Positions 44,188 to 54,136 of a stretch of DNA of 64,000 nt are shown piece by piece. The DNA comes from Batillaria attramentaria (lineage: Eukaryota; Mollusca; Gastropoda; Batillariidae), in assembly GCA_018292915.2 (NCBI GenBank), contig JACVVK020000371.1, positions 462,001 to 526,000 on the forward strand, given 5' to 3'. The position numbers and the translations under genes were made by a program. Every line of letters begins with the position of its first letter. Position 1 is the stretch's first letter. Under the pieces are notes generated by a model that worked only from the letters and a program-made list of their open reading frames with translations, did no database searches and was not told where the DNA came from.

Positions 44188-44530
44188 GGGGCGTTCGGTG
44201 GTCTACTGGTTAAATGACTTTGACTTTGTCAGCAATGCAAGAAGTCAGGTTCGAGTCCCACTAGGGCAAAGAATTATCCTTTCGCGTACATGGCACCGTT
44301 CATTCCAGCTTCCTCCCCCCTCTGCCTTGGAAATGTTCAGCCCACAAATATTTGAAATTAAATGCAATTCTAAACTCCGATACTTAAAGCTGACCCTTCG
44401 CACCATGTGGCTGTGCTGCGTTCATGTCCAGTGTGCGAGAGAATGCATGCGATTCACGTGAGCGTGCGTGTTTGGTTCAGTTGCACCGATTCATGAAACT
44501 GGGTGGAACGCCTATAGATACATACTCAGT
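44188..44530 (+). mobile_element. SINE family C
   Basis: Head GGGGGCGTTCGGTGGTCTAC, B box GGTTCGAGTCCC, body and tail to ATTCATGAAACTGGGTGGAA. It lies in the intron of the BTB-Kelch gene. Confidence 0.88.
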
Positions 44531-44636
44531 TGTTAGCTGTTGTTCAACACTTAGCTAGATATATATTCCATTTCTTTTGTATTGTTCGTCAAAACAGTGA
44601 AAGCAACAAGCAATGACAGAGAATGGGTACACATAC

Positions 44637-45384
44637 CAGTGAGGTACCGAAGAAAGATGCTGCCGCCTTTTATCTTAGGATACAAAGTCTGCGTTAACTC
44701 CATGCACCAGAAGCCAGTGAAGCTGACAAACTGCAACAACTCTCCAATGTGCAACAGCCTGGATGGTGTGTCCGCTCCCACCCATCGGACAACCGCTTGG
44801 AAAACCAAAGCTGCCGCACTCTTTCTAAGCTGTGTGTATTCTGCCAAAAACACAAGCAGCATCGCTTTGGGCAGGTCGAGGAATTCTTCGCCGTTCACCA
44901 CAGTCTCAAAATGATCAACTGCGCGTGACAACACACGCTTGTATAGTTTGAAATATCCGTATCTCTCAGCTAGCTGCATGATACCCAAGGAACATTCTGG
45001 ACGGGGTTTGAATCCAAGTAATCTGATACAGGTTGTTTCCAAAAATGGAATGTGCAGGTAAGTGGCTGTCTTAAGAAGCTGCTTGGCATTTTCCTCTGTG
45101 AGCTTAGCATTATCATACAGCACGCCCAGGAGAAGATTGAAAGATTCCACAGTGACGTCCTCATGGTTGATGTGAACTACCCTGCTGGCACCCTCCTGCC
45201 ACATGCATGCCAGGGAGGACATGAAGAACTCGGACACTGCTGCCAGCACAGCACGATGACATTCAAACGTAGATCCAGAGATGACCACTTTCAGATCGAA
45301 GAACATTCTGTCCAAATACAGCCGACCAATCCCTTCTGTGATGGCCCTATTCCTCTCCTGTGAAATATTGGTCAACTGATCCAT
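44637..45384 (-). CDS. BTB-BACK-Kelch gene, exon with BTB and BACK domains
   Basis: ATG at 45384 and donor ACTG|GTATGT (last base 44637) give 249 codons plus one base. Residues about 25-130 form a BTB/POZ domain (FFDLKVVISGSTFECHRAVL, then AAVSEFFMSSL). Residues about 130-235 form a BACK domain (CSLGIMQLAERYGYFKLYKR). BTB domains dimerise and bind Cullin-3, so with the downstream Kelch exon (joined in frame across a 1.8-kb intron) the protein is a likely E3 ubiquitin ligase adaptor. The exon begins upstream at an acceptor TTTCTTTCAG (first base 45414), implying a separate 5' UTR exon. I cannot tell which KLHL subfamily it is. Confidence 0.9.
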
Positions 45385-45462
45385 GACTCAATGATCCCCT
45401 GTGTCACAGTATCACTGAAAGAAAGCAGGAGAAAATATAAGGCCAAAAAAAAATAATAAAAA

Positions 45463-45835
45463 ATTGTTGTTTCTGGTAACATGGTTTTAAAAAAAAAAAA
45501 AATATGGTAGGTAGGTAGGTTGTTTTTTTTAACACCCCCCCACCCCAACATACACACACACACACACACACATATCCAAGAACAAAGAAACAGGGCATTA
45601 ATAAGAAATGATGCTCTGTGAAACTGTATTTAATATTATAACACACTACATGTATCTTACCATATTTCGTTCTAATCTTGGGTCCGCGATGGCGCACGAC
45701 TTCCCTGATAGGTGCATGAAAACCAAAACTGGTCGTGCTTGTATTTTTTTTTTTTTCCAGCAGCCAAAAAAAATTTTAGGGTCGGGGGGGGGGGGGGGGG
45801 GGGAATAGGGTCAGTCGGGTTACCAGAAACAACAA
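45463..45835 (-). mobile_element. TIR element, TTGTTTCTGGTAAC family, copy 2
   Basis: Perfect 17-bp inverted repeats TTGTTGTTTCTGGTAAC (45463-45479, allowing for the junction base) and GTTACCAGAAACAACAA (45819-45835). The core is nearly identical to copy 1 in opposite orientation. It contains an 18-base poly(G) tract. Confidence 0.88.
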
Positions 45836-46054
45836 TTTTTTTTTTTTGCCAAACACATGGGGCAAGTTAGGGTTTAGTGTCCCCGCCACACCAGTGATTG
45901 GACACAGACCTAGCGGGCAGGCTATGGGGGAAAGGGACAACTATCCCAAGGGAACAGACGAACAGTCCAGCTGAACATGGTTCAGTCCAGTAAGACTGGG
46001 GAGCCTTTGATTTGATGTATCCTTGACTGTGATGAACCTGTAGGGGGTGGGGTG

Positions 46055-46114
<60 letters not shown>

Positions 46115-47843
46115 GGGCGGAGGCGGGGTCTGAAGTTAACCGCGGTCATATCGCCATGCAGAGGTCAAGTTTTCATTGGCTTGGTTTGCATGGTAGTTTA
46201 AATAAGTATAAATAGCTACTTCGATGGATCTACACCCCAATCTAAAAAACAGAGGGTTTATCATTTGCTATTTGTGTTTAAAAAAAAAGGGGGGGGGGGT
46301 ATATGTTGTATTTGCATGTTGTTCACTAAGCGTATGACTCATAATTATCTGCTATACTAGCTGATGTACCCGGCTTCGCCTGGGTTCATGATGTGATATG
46401 TGTAGTACTGTTGGTGCTTTTCTGGTCTCTCTGTTTGGCAATAATTATGTGGTGGAAAAGGACACGAAACTCAGATTTTTGGTGATTTTTTCCCACCAGA
46501 CTGTTTTCAGTTTGCAATTTTGATCGAGATGTGAACTCCAAATTGTGTTTTCTAGCTGGTCTCCCTGTTCGGAAATAAGTGGTGGCTTCTCTGATTCTGA
46601 ACAACTCTCATTTTCTGAGTTTTCCCCCAGAATGAGCCCAGAGTTCCCCTGAGTGCACCCACCAATTCTGATCGCGATATGAGAACTCCGTCAGTGCTAT
46701 CGTGCACGCGCACACACACGCCGGCGCACAGATATCATGCTTTATGGTCTCCCTGTCTGGCAATACATGGTGGAAAAGGGCGTTTAACTTCGATTCTTCT
46801 TTTTTACCCCGAAACAACCCGCCCGGGGTACCCCTGAGTACACCCGCCAGTTTTGATCGCGATGTGACAACCTTAATAACTTAGGTTTTATCATTCAGTA
46901 GCGCGCGCGCGCGCGCGCACACACACACTGTTCATTTATATATAGAAAGATACCTGCTTACAGATTTATCAGCTTCGAGAAGAACTTCCGTTTCCAAACT
47001 GCATGTCATCACACACGAAGAACGCACCTCAATGCATGACTTCGCTGAAGTTCTTACTTGCAAAATGAGACCAAACTCACCAAACTCCTCGTGCTGTCAG
47101 GGGAGGTCACGCTATTTTCCGGAAGTTCACCTTCACCTTCGTCCAGCCCAACGTCTGTCCCAGGTTTCACGGACTTGAGTTGAGCACATATCACCGTATG
47201 CGGGTTTTTTTTCTTCTTGCTTGATGTGCAAGAGGCGCCTTTCGGCGTGAGAACAGGTACAAATTGTACACAGCGAGATACAACATCACAAACACATGTA
47301 AATCTCGACAGATATTCACAAATAACGGTTCTAATACCGTGCAACGGTTCGATCTAGGTTTTACCGTTTCGTTTTTGGTCCAATGATAAGGTGGCCCGCC
47401 GCTGCAACTGTTTGCTGACTTGACATTAATTTATCTTTGATTATGTTACCCAAAAGTTATAATGATGGACCGTGAAGATACGTGCACATTTTTTTTTTCT
47501 GCATTTCATGGCTCAGTGGTAAATCTGTGAAAAATGATGTTAAAACGTCATTATTTATGGGGATTGTCAACCTCAGATGCATGGGTTAATGGGATAGGGG
47601 GGGGGGGGGGGGGTGGATGGGTGGGAAGAGAATACAGGATGAAAAAAACAACGTTGCACTTGTCGTACATGTACACATACACATAGACTATTTTGTATGA
47701 TGTCTGTAGGTTGTACCTTTTTTTCCTGCAGCGAGCACAGTCAGCAGCATTGCGCTCAGAGGATGGCAGACACCGTTGTCACTGCATGAAAAGAATACAG
47801 TACTGACTATCTCCAGAGGTGTATCTTGATGCACACAGTCATT
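45836..47843. other. Intergenic, dispersed repeats
   Basis: Contains a GT run (46057-46112), a dispersed repeat at about 46354-46945 starting CTAGCTGATGTACCCGGCTT and ending TTTATATATAGAAAGA, poly(G) runs at 46289 and 47599, and a minus-strand open stretch at 47056-47344 ending near a GCAA|GTAAGA donor. The last could be the 5' exon of the BTB-Kelch gene but has no recognisable domain. Confidence 0.45.
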
Positions 47844-47962
47844 GAAAACTGAATTGAGCTGTCAGTTTGACAGAAGCACACTGAACACAGCTGTACTCTG
47901 GAGCCAGGTGTCGGTGTCACAGCTTGTGCTGCTGACGTCAACACATACATGTATTACATCAG

Positions 47963-50334
47963 GGTTTGTATCAAGAACTGTCAGCAGTGAGACTAAACCA
48001 GAACCAGTCATCATGCAAGAGCCAGACATCTTGCTGACACATGTTGACAATATGAACGGTTGGACTGCACTTGACTCGAACATCTTGCAAGAACCCTGTG
48101 TGGCATCGACTTCACATTTGTCTACACCCTGCAGCTTCAAGTCTTGTGTCAGTGCATGTTCTGTCAATGAAATAGCTACTGACAGAAAGACAGAGGCACA
48201 GGAGATGGAGAGTGAGTGGAGAGATGTGCACCACAGTACTGAGACAGGTGGTGATGCTTCTGACCGGACACCACATGACAAATCTGGTTCCAGTGTGGAA
48301 CCTGAATGCTTTGTAGACAGTCAGTTCGAATGCGGAGAGTGTGGGAAACCTTTCACTCGTTTCCAGAGTCTGAAAACTCATATGGTCACGCACACGGGGG
48401 AGAAGAAATTTAAGTGTAGAGAGTGTGGAGCGTCTTTCGGCCGCTCGTGCACTCTTAAAATGCACATGGTCGTACACACAGGGGAGAAACCGTATGAATG
48501 TGGCGAGTGCGGAGCATGTTTCAGTCGGCCGAGTGGTTTGAAAGCGCACATGCTTACGCACTTAGGAAGCCAATCATTTAAGTGTGACGAGTGTGGAGCA
48601 TTGTGTGGTAGCGCAACTGTTCTTAAAGTGCACATGCTTGCACACACTGGGGAGAAACCATTTCATTGTGGCGTATGTGAGGCATCTTTTCTTCAGTCCG
48701 GTCATTTAAAAGTACACATGCGCACACACTCAGGAGAAAAACCATTTGGATGTGAGGAATGTGGAGGAAGTTTCGTTTCTTCCTCTGTGTTAAAAAGACA
48801 CCAGCGTACGCACACAGGAGAGAAACCATTTAAATGTTTAGAGTGTGGAGCTTCTTTCAGTCAGCCGGGTCATTTTCAGTCACACATGCGTACTCATACA
48901 GGGGAGAAGCCTTTTCAATGTCAAGTGTGTGATGCTTCTTTTGCTCGGCCGGATACCTTGAAACTACATACGATGCGAAAGCACGACAGAGGGAAATCAC
49001 TTGAATATCAAGGGTGCGGAGTTCCAGGCGATTTAAAAAAACATGAGGGAACTCATTCTGGGGAGAAACAAATTGAATGTGAAAAGTGTGGGGCTTGTTT
49101 CAGCCAGTCTAAAAATCTAAAAGCACACATGCGTACACATGCTGGGGAGAAACCATTTGCATGTGGAGAGTGTGGAGCGTCTTTTGCTTCCTCTAAGGTA
49201 CTAAAAAGACACAAGTGTACACACACAGGAGAGAAACCCTTTAAATGTGAAGTGTGCGGAGCAAGTTTTAGTGCATCTGGTACCCTGAAAGTACATATGC
49301 GAACTCACACAGGAGAGAAACCATTTGAATGCAAAGACTGTGGAGCTTCCTTTAGCGTCTTTACCAGCCTAAAAGCGCACGCGCGTACACACATGGGAGA
49401 GAGACCGTTCACATGTGAAGAGTGTGGAGCATCTTACAGTCGGGCCGGCCATTTAACAGCACATCTGCGCACACACTCAGGTGATAGACCATTTGAATGT
49501 GAAGAGTGTAGCGCGTCTTTTACTCGGTACGGTACTCTGAAAGTACATGCCCGCACGCACACTGGGGAGAAACCATTTGAGTGTGGAGAGTGCCAAGCTT
49601 CTTTTACTCGGCATGAAAACTTAAGACTGCATATGCTGAAGCACGCCAGTGAGAAACCTTTTGAATGCAGCGCATGTGGGGCAGCGTTCAACAGTCAGGG
49701 TGAGTTAAAAATACACCGGCGTACACACGCTAGAGACAAACCATTTGAATGTGGGATGTGCGGAATCTCCTTCAAAGAGTCACGTGATTTGAAAGTGCAC
49801 ATGCGGACACACACAGGAGAGAAACCATTTGAATGCAGTGAGTGTGGAGCAGCGTTCAGCCGACCTGATAGTTTACAGAGACACGCCCGGACACACACAG
49901 GAGAGAAGCCATTTGAATGTGGAATTTGCGGAGGCTGTTACAACCAGGCGAGCTATTTGAAGGCACACATGCGTATCCACACTGGAGAGAAGCCATATCG
50001 GTGTGGAGAATGCGGAGCAACTTTCAGTCATTCCTCTCGACTGCGAGAACACTCATTTACACACAAAAGCGAAAGACAATTTCAATGCGGACAGTGCGGA
50101 GCACTGTTCAAAACTTCAGGTTGTCTTCGGGTACACATGCGTAGACACACAGGGGAGAAACCGTTTGAATGTGCAGAGTGTCAAGCATCCTTTGCTGCCT
50201 CCAGCAGTCTAAAAAGACACATGCGTGTACACTCAGGAGATAAACCATATCAATGTGGACAGTGCGGAGTGTCTTTTTCTGTATCAAGTAATTTAAAAAG
50301 ACACACACAGACTCACAAGGGAGAAACCACTTGA
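47963..50334 (+). CDS. C2H2 zinc-finger gene 3, finger exon
   Basis: The frame is open from 47830 to TGA 50332-50334. The best splice fit is acceptor TATTACATCAG with GG at 47963-47964 completing a Gly codon, the phase used by zinc-finger genes 1 and 2. If it were instead a single-exon gene, the first in-frame ATG is 48013. A spacer with SETKPEPVIMQEPD resembles the other two genes. From 48329, 23 good C2H2 fingers and one broken finger (YQGCGVPGDLKKHEGTH) follow, joined by TGEKPF linkers. No KRAB, SCAN or BTB domain. Predicted nuclear DNA-binding protein of about 790 aa from this exon; the upstream exon was not located. Confidence 0.9.
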
Positions 50335-50362
50335 GTACAGAGTTTTCATTCATCCTGTTTCT

Positions 50363-50585
50363 TTAACTCATTCAAGACGGGCCGAATTTTCCTCAGCCAT
50401 CCCCTGCAGACAGGCTGATTTGCAAGGTCCAGAAAAAGAAAATTAAAGAAAATGACAATACAAGATAGAGACTTGAAATGTTCAGGGTCGTTTACTAACA
50501 TATATTTTTGCAGCTATAGCTGAAACTTGAACTTTCAGACTTAAATATCTTTGTTGTTAGTCATGTTGTACCTAAAAATCACATA
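50363..50585 (+). mobile_element. TTAA-ended DNA element, partial copy
   Basis: Starts TTAACTCATTCAAGACGGGC 29 bp after the stop of zinc-finger gene 3 and matches the element at 34437-35112 through GTCATGTTGTACC. The right end is lost near the LTR retrotransposon. Confidence 0.75.
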
Positions 50586-50617
50586 TATATGTAATGTAAT
50601 TGTATGTGTGTATATAT

Positions 50618-50985
50618 TGTAAGCGTGCTGGCGGTGTTTCTGTAGGTAATGCTGCCACCATATTGTAAGCGTGCTGGCGGTGTTTCTGTAGGTAATGCTG
50701 CCACCATATTGTAAGCGTGCTGGCGGTGTTTCTGTAGGTAATGCTGCCACCATTTTGTAAGCGTGCTGGCGGTGTTTCTGTAGGTAATGCTGCCACCATT
50801 TTGTAAGCGTGCTGGCGGTGTTTCTGTAGGTAATGCTGCCACCATATTGTAAGCGTGCTGGCGGTGTTTCTGTAGGTAATGCTGCCACCATATTGTAAGC
50901 GTGCTGGCGGTGTTTCTGTAGGTAATGCTGCCACCATATTGTAAGCGTGCTGGCGGTGTTTCTGTAGGTAATGCTGCCACCATAT
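50618..50985. repeat. Eight exact-length 46-bp units at an LTR end
   Basis: Units start at 50618, 50664, 50710, 50756, 50802, 50848, 50894 and 50940. The LTR proper begins at 50986 with the same sequence. Each unit is the terminal 43 bp of the LTR (TGTAAGCGTGCTGG ... GCTGCCACCA) plus TAT or TTT. The CTGCCACCA piece matches the primer-binding-site sequence. Confidence 0.95.
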
Positions 50986-51277
50986 TGTAAGCGTGCTGGC
51001 GGTGTTTCTGTAGGTAATGCTGCCACCAGGCGAGTAATATGCTACTTCTCACACAAACTTACTCTGTCACTCGCCACAACAAAATCAGTAATGGTTTTCT
51101 TCAGTTTAGTGAATATTTCGTTAGTCAATTACAAGTCCGTCAATAAAACTCTCATGACCGCTTGTACCGTTTCTTCAATGAACAAGCTGTCCTGAAAAGG
51201 ACAGTCTGACAAACTCTTTCAGAAACGATAACAACCCTAAATCAATCGGGAAGACAACATGTAAGCGGGCCCTGCTT

Positions 51278-51345
51278 CAATTCAATTCAAAACACTTTAT
51301 TGTCTGTCTAAGAGAGACTCTAAAAACAGAAAATCTTCTTTGGAC
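51278..51345 (-). mobile_element. LINE-type 3' tail, inverted
   Basis: CAATTCAATTCAAAACACTT, then TATTGTCTGTCTAAGAGAGA, the complement of the LINE tail at 124-165. It abuts the left LTR end. Confidence 0.75.
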
Positions 51346-51644
51346 TCACATGATGCTCTGTCACAGATAAAATAAAACACAGTCATTAAAGGTCTTGATA
51401 TAAAACATAAAAATAAAATATTGTTAAACGTTAAGATCAAACAAACTTCAGAACAATTTAAAACACATTCCTTACACATTCCCCTTCCCAACTGACTGCT
51501 CCGCAGTTCAATCGTTTACAAAAAAACCCCAAAAAACCAGGAAGAGTTTTCTAAGCAGCTCAACTATTTAATAATAATAAAGAAAACTAAACAAAGCAAA
51601 TGTTCTCACATTAGTCAGTTTTTCTTTTCAACCTCCACCCTGAG

Positions 51645-52355
51645 TCACTTCTTGAAAACAAGGTGCAGTTCCATTTCATGTCTCCCTTGTTTTACGCTCC
51701 AGTTGTCGAGGATGCCGCCAAATTCTCTCACGCATAACAGAACGGAACCTGGAAGCTCTGCCATGTTGGACTTCTTGACCTCCTCAGCACTTGCAGGCGC
51801 AAGGTGTAGATCTGGTTCCTCCGTTTTCAATGGCTCCGGTTCGGGGTCAGTGGCTGTCTCCCCGATGTCAACGTTGGGTTCCGCGTTGAGGTCCAGATCC
51901 TCCACTTTGTGGATGCGGACTTGTTTCAGACACTGTGCCCTGATGCCCAGTCTTCTCGCGATTGTCGTAATGAAGTCCGCCCCATCGGTATCAAAATTCA
52001 GTGTACAGTACTTCTCAAGCAAGGGGTGTCTTCTTACTTGCAGGTTCTTTAGCTTCCTTTCTTCTAGCGCGACAAGGGATTTTACTTCGGCCTTGAAGAG
52101 CTGGTCTTCTGTGTACAGTAATAGAGACCGGTCCACTGATAGACCTTGCGTGATATTCCATTTCTGTAACATACATGTTATGACCCCCCCTCTGTAGTCA
52201 GCAAAACGGCACATCATTGAAACTGTTCCCTCCCATGTCCCATCTTGTGCAAAGAGACCTCGTCCATCTTTGCACGCTCCATGTCCAACTGTCTCAACCC
52301 ATTTTCCTCGTAGTGGCAGGAACTTAGATGAATGTCGACCCCATTTTCTCCCCAA
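51645..52355 (-). CDS. Unidentified intact ORF, 236 aa, inside the LTR element
   Basis: Uninterrupted from ATG 52355 to TGA. Protein-like throughout: LRGKWVETVGHGACKDGRGL, LLLYTEDQLFKAEVKSLVAL, LNFDTDGADFITTIARRLGI, an acidic Pro/Glu stretch, and a C-terminus GGILDNWSVKQGRHEMELHL. It has no reverse-transcriptase, integrase or envelope motif, no signal peptide and no membrane segment that I can see. It sits between the reverse-transcriptase remnant and the 3' LTR on the same strand. Options are a captured host gene, the last exon of a host gene into which elements inserted, or an unknown retroelement ORF. The start may be internal, because a SINE lies just upstream. Confidence 0.55.
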   Translation of the reverse strand: MGRKWGRHSSKFLPLRGKWVETVGHGACKDGRGLFAQDGTWEGTVSMMCRFADYRGGVITCMLQKWNITQGLSVDRSLLLYTEDQLFKAEVKSLVALEERKLKNLQVRRHPLLEKYCTLNFDTDGADFITTIARRLGIRAQCLKQVRIHKVEDLDLNAEPNVDIGETATDPEPEPLKTEEPDLHLAPASAEEVKKSNMAELPGSVLLCVREFGGILDNWSVKQGRHEMELHLVFKK

Positions 52356-52361
52356 AACAGG

Positions 52362-52545
52362 GGGAGCCGGGGTGGCCGAATGCTAGAGCGTGGGACTCTC
52401 AATGCTCGGGTTGTGAGTTCGAATCCCGGCTGGGGACAAATATTTGTGCTGGCCTTTTTTCTCATTGCCCCGTCTTTGATATCACCCTTATGTGGTGGAA
52501 AAGGACGTTAAACTCCCAAACACCCACCCCACCCACCCAAAAACA
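52362..52545 (+). mobile_element. SINE family B
   Basis: Head GGGAGCCGGGGTGGCCGAAT, diverged B-box region GAGTTCGAATCCCGGC, body through GTGGTGGAAAAGGACGTTAA to a CACCC-rich end. Confidence 0.92.
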
Positions 52546-52822
52546 GAACAGAAGTTCTGTGGATACTACAGCTTGATCAGTTAACACCGCCATTCCTGTC
52601 ATCCGGATGAGTACTACAGTAGCCGGGACAGCTGCAACATCCACTGACCACGTCAGCGCCACAAGGCCTACCTCTCACCAACGTCAATGATGGAGGCACC
52701 CTTGTAAGTTACCAGTCTCACACCAGTAACTTAAAAAATAATTGAGCACATTCTTTCAAATGTCTCGTCCCCATAAAAATTTTGAAGAATTCCATTCTTC
52801 AGTTAATCATCGTACATGTAGG

Positions 52823-53072
52823 GTCAAGGGTTCGAGTCCCTTATTGGGCGCCAAATTGTAGCAGTCTCTCTCTCACTTGACAGAGAAAACAAAGCGAGAC
52901 GAGGCGGCTTTGGGTTCGGGACTCGATGTTATTGCTGTTATCTTCAACGTTTAACCAGCCGTGTGTTCGGCTCCAAGAAATTCACGTCATGACACACGTA
53001 AAAAAGCGGTGGAACAACAATTTGCGTCACGACATGACACGACACACACACAAAAGCATTCACTCTGCTACA
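52823..53072 (-). mobile_element. LTR joined to a tRNA-Lys 3' half
   Basis: The 216-bp segment 52857-53072 starts TGTAGCAG and ends CTGCTACA (LTR-type termini). Joined to it by AAT is 52820-52853, AGGGTCAAGGGTTCGAGTCC then CTTATTGGGCGCCA. This equals tRNA-Lys positions about 44-76: variable loop, T arm, acceptor strand, G73 and the non-encoded CCA. The direct repeat TACATGT(AG) flanks the combined unit at 52813-52821 and 53073-53081. Confidence 0.75.
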
Positions 53073-53220
53073 TACATGTAGTTAATCATCATCATACTAT
53101 GATTGTCCATTGATTTTTCTCATCATTCAGTTTCCTTTCAGATTCATTGCTGATTGTTTTGCTGTCGCCACTTGACGATCCATACTGGGGTGTTCTTTCC
53201 ATTGTATGCCAGAAGTCTAT

Positions 53221-53682
53221 CTACATGGTAAGCCTTTGCTTCTTCCTTCGCTTTCTTTTTGACCAATACGTTAAGTCGTCAATGAAAAGTAGACATTCTT
53301 CCCATTGCAGATCCATCAAAGTCTGTTTCATCAATCTTTCAAAGGTCGCGGGTGAGTTTGTCAGTCCAAATGGCCTCACGTTGAAGTGAAACAGTCCCAT
53401 CTTGGTTCGGAAGGCTGTCTTTTCTTTCGAGGATTTTTCTAGTGGAACTTGCCAAAACCCGCTCTGAAGGTCCATGGTGCTGAACCACACGTTTCCCGCT
53501 AAAGCATCAAGACATTGGTCGAGTCGTGGAATAGGATAACTATCTTTGGTGCTTATTTGGTTCAACTTTCTGTAGTCTATGCAGAATCGAATTGTGTTGT
53601 CTTTCTTCTCGACTAAGTTTACAGGTGATGCCCAACTACTGTTGGAAGGTTCACTGACATTCCTCTTCAACATCTTCTTCAC
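53221..53682 (-). pseudogene. Ty3/gypsy reverse-transcriptase fragment
   Basis: The open stretch has the usual order of reverse-transcriptase motifs: SPVNLVEKKDNTIRFCIDYR, KLNQ, FSTMDLQSGFWQVPL, KTAFRT, FNVRPFGLTNSPATFERLM, and FIDD in place of the common YxDD. It ends soon after. RNase H and integrase are absent. Interrupted from the protease by a SINE B fragment at 53698-53775. Confidence 0.92.
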
Positions 53683-53697
53683 TTCCTCCTTCTCAGG

Positions 53698-53775
53698 CTT
53701 GGGCCAAATATTTGTGCTGGCTTTTTCATCGTTGCGCCGTCTTTGATATCATCCTATGTGGTGGAAAAGGACGTA
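53698..53775 (+). mobile_element. SINE family B fragment
   Basis: GGGCCAAATATTTGTGCTGG to TGTGGTGGAAAAGGACG, body only, inserted between the protease and reverse-transcriptase remnants. Confidence 0.85.
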
Positions 53776-54113
53776 TGCGTTCCAAGCTGTCTGATATTTT
53801 GTCCATTTACTGCAATCAGTGCTGTAGGATTTGCAGCTACACTGGGCTTCTCATTCTGTCTGAGTTTTGCAAATGCTTTCTCAGATAAGAGTGTTGCATT
53901 GGCTCCAGTGTCTATCAGGAAATTGACTGAAATTTTCTCTTTAATCATAATCGTGACGTGCATGCCATTATCATCATCTCCATTTCTGCATTCAGGAACT
54001 TTTGGATTTTCCATCTGATCATTCAGTGTTTCATGCTGTCGTGGTGTTCCTTCTTTCCTTGGCTCATCTTTTTGTTTTCCTTTTTCCTTGGGCCTTTCAT
54101 TTTCCACTGGCAT
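53776..54113 (-). pseudogene. Retroelement aspartic protease fragment
   Basis: Contains VNFLIDTGANATLLSEKAFA, the (L/F)xDTGA(N/S) active-site motif of retropepsins, and downstream LIAVNGQNIRQLG. Preceded by a Lys/Glu-rich linker. One motif per chain is normal because retropepsins dimerise. Confidence 0.85.
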
Positions 54114-54136
54114 CTGGCCCTGACTGTCAGTGGCCT

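Noticed and set aside
47842..47962. Start of zinc-finger gene 3 at the first open codon
   Set aside because: The first codon there is TTG, not ATG, and an in-frame stop lies at 47827. A splice acceptor at 47961-47962 or the ATG at 48013 is more likely.
50541..51052. 160-aa frame with a repeating AALPTETPPARLQ-like unit
   Set aside because: It is the 46-bp LTR-end array read in three frames; 46 is not a multiple of three, so the protein repeat cycles through all frames and is not coding.
52820..52853. tRNA-Lys gene
   Set aside because: Only the 3' half is present and it includes CCA, which is added after transcription in eukaryotes.
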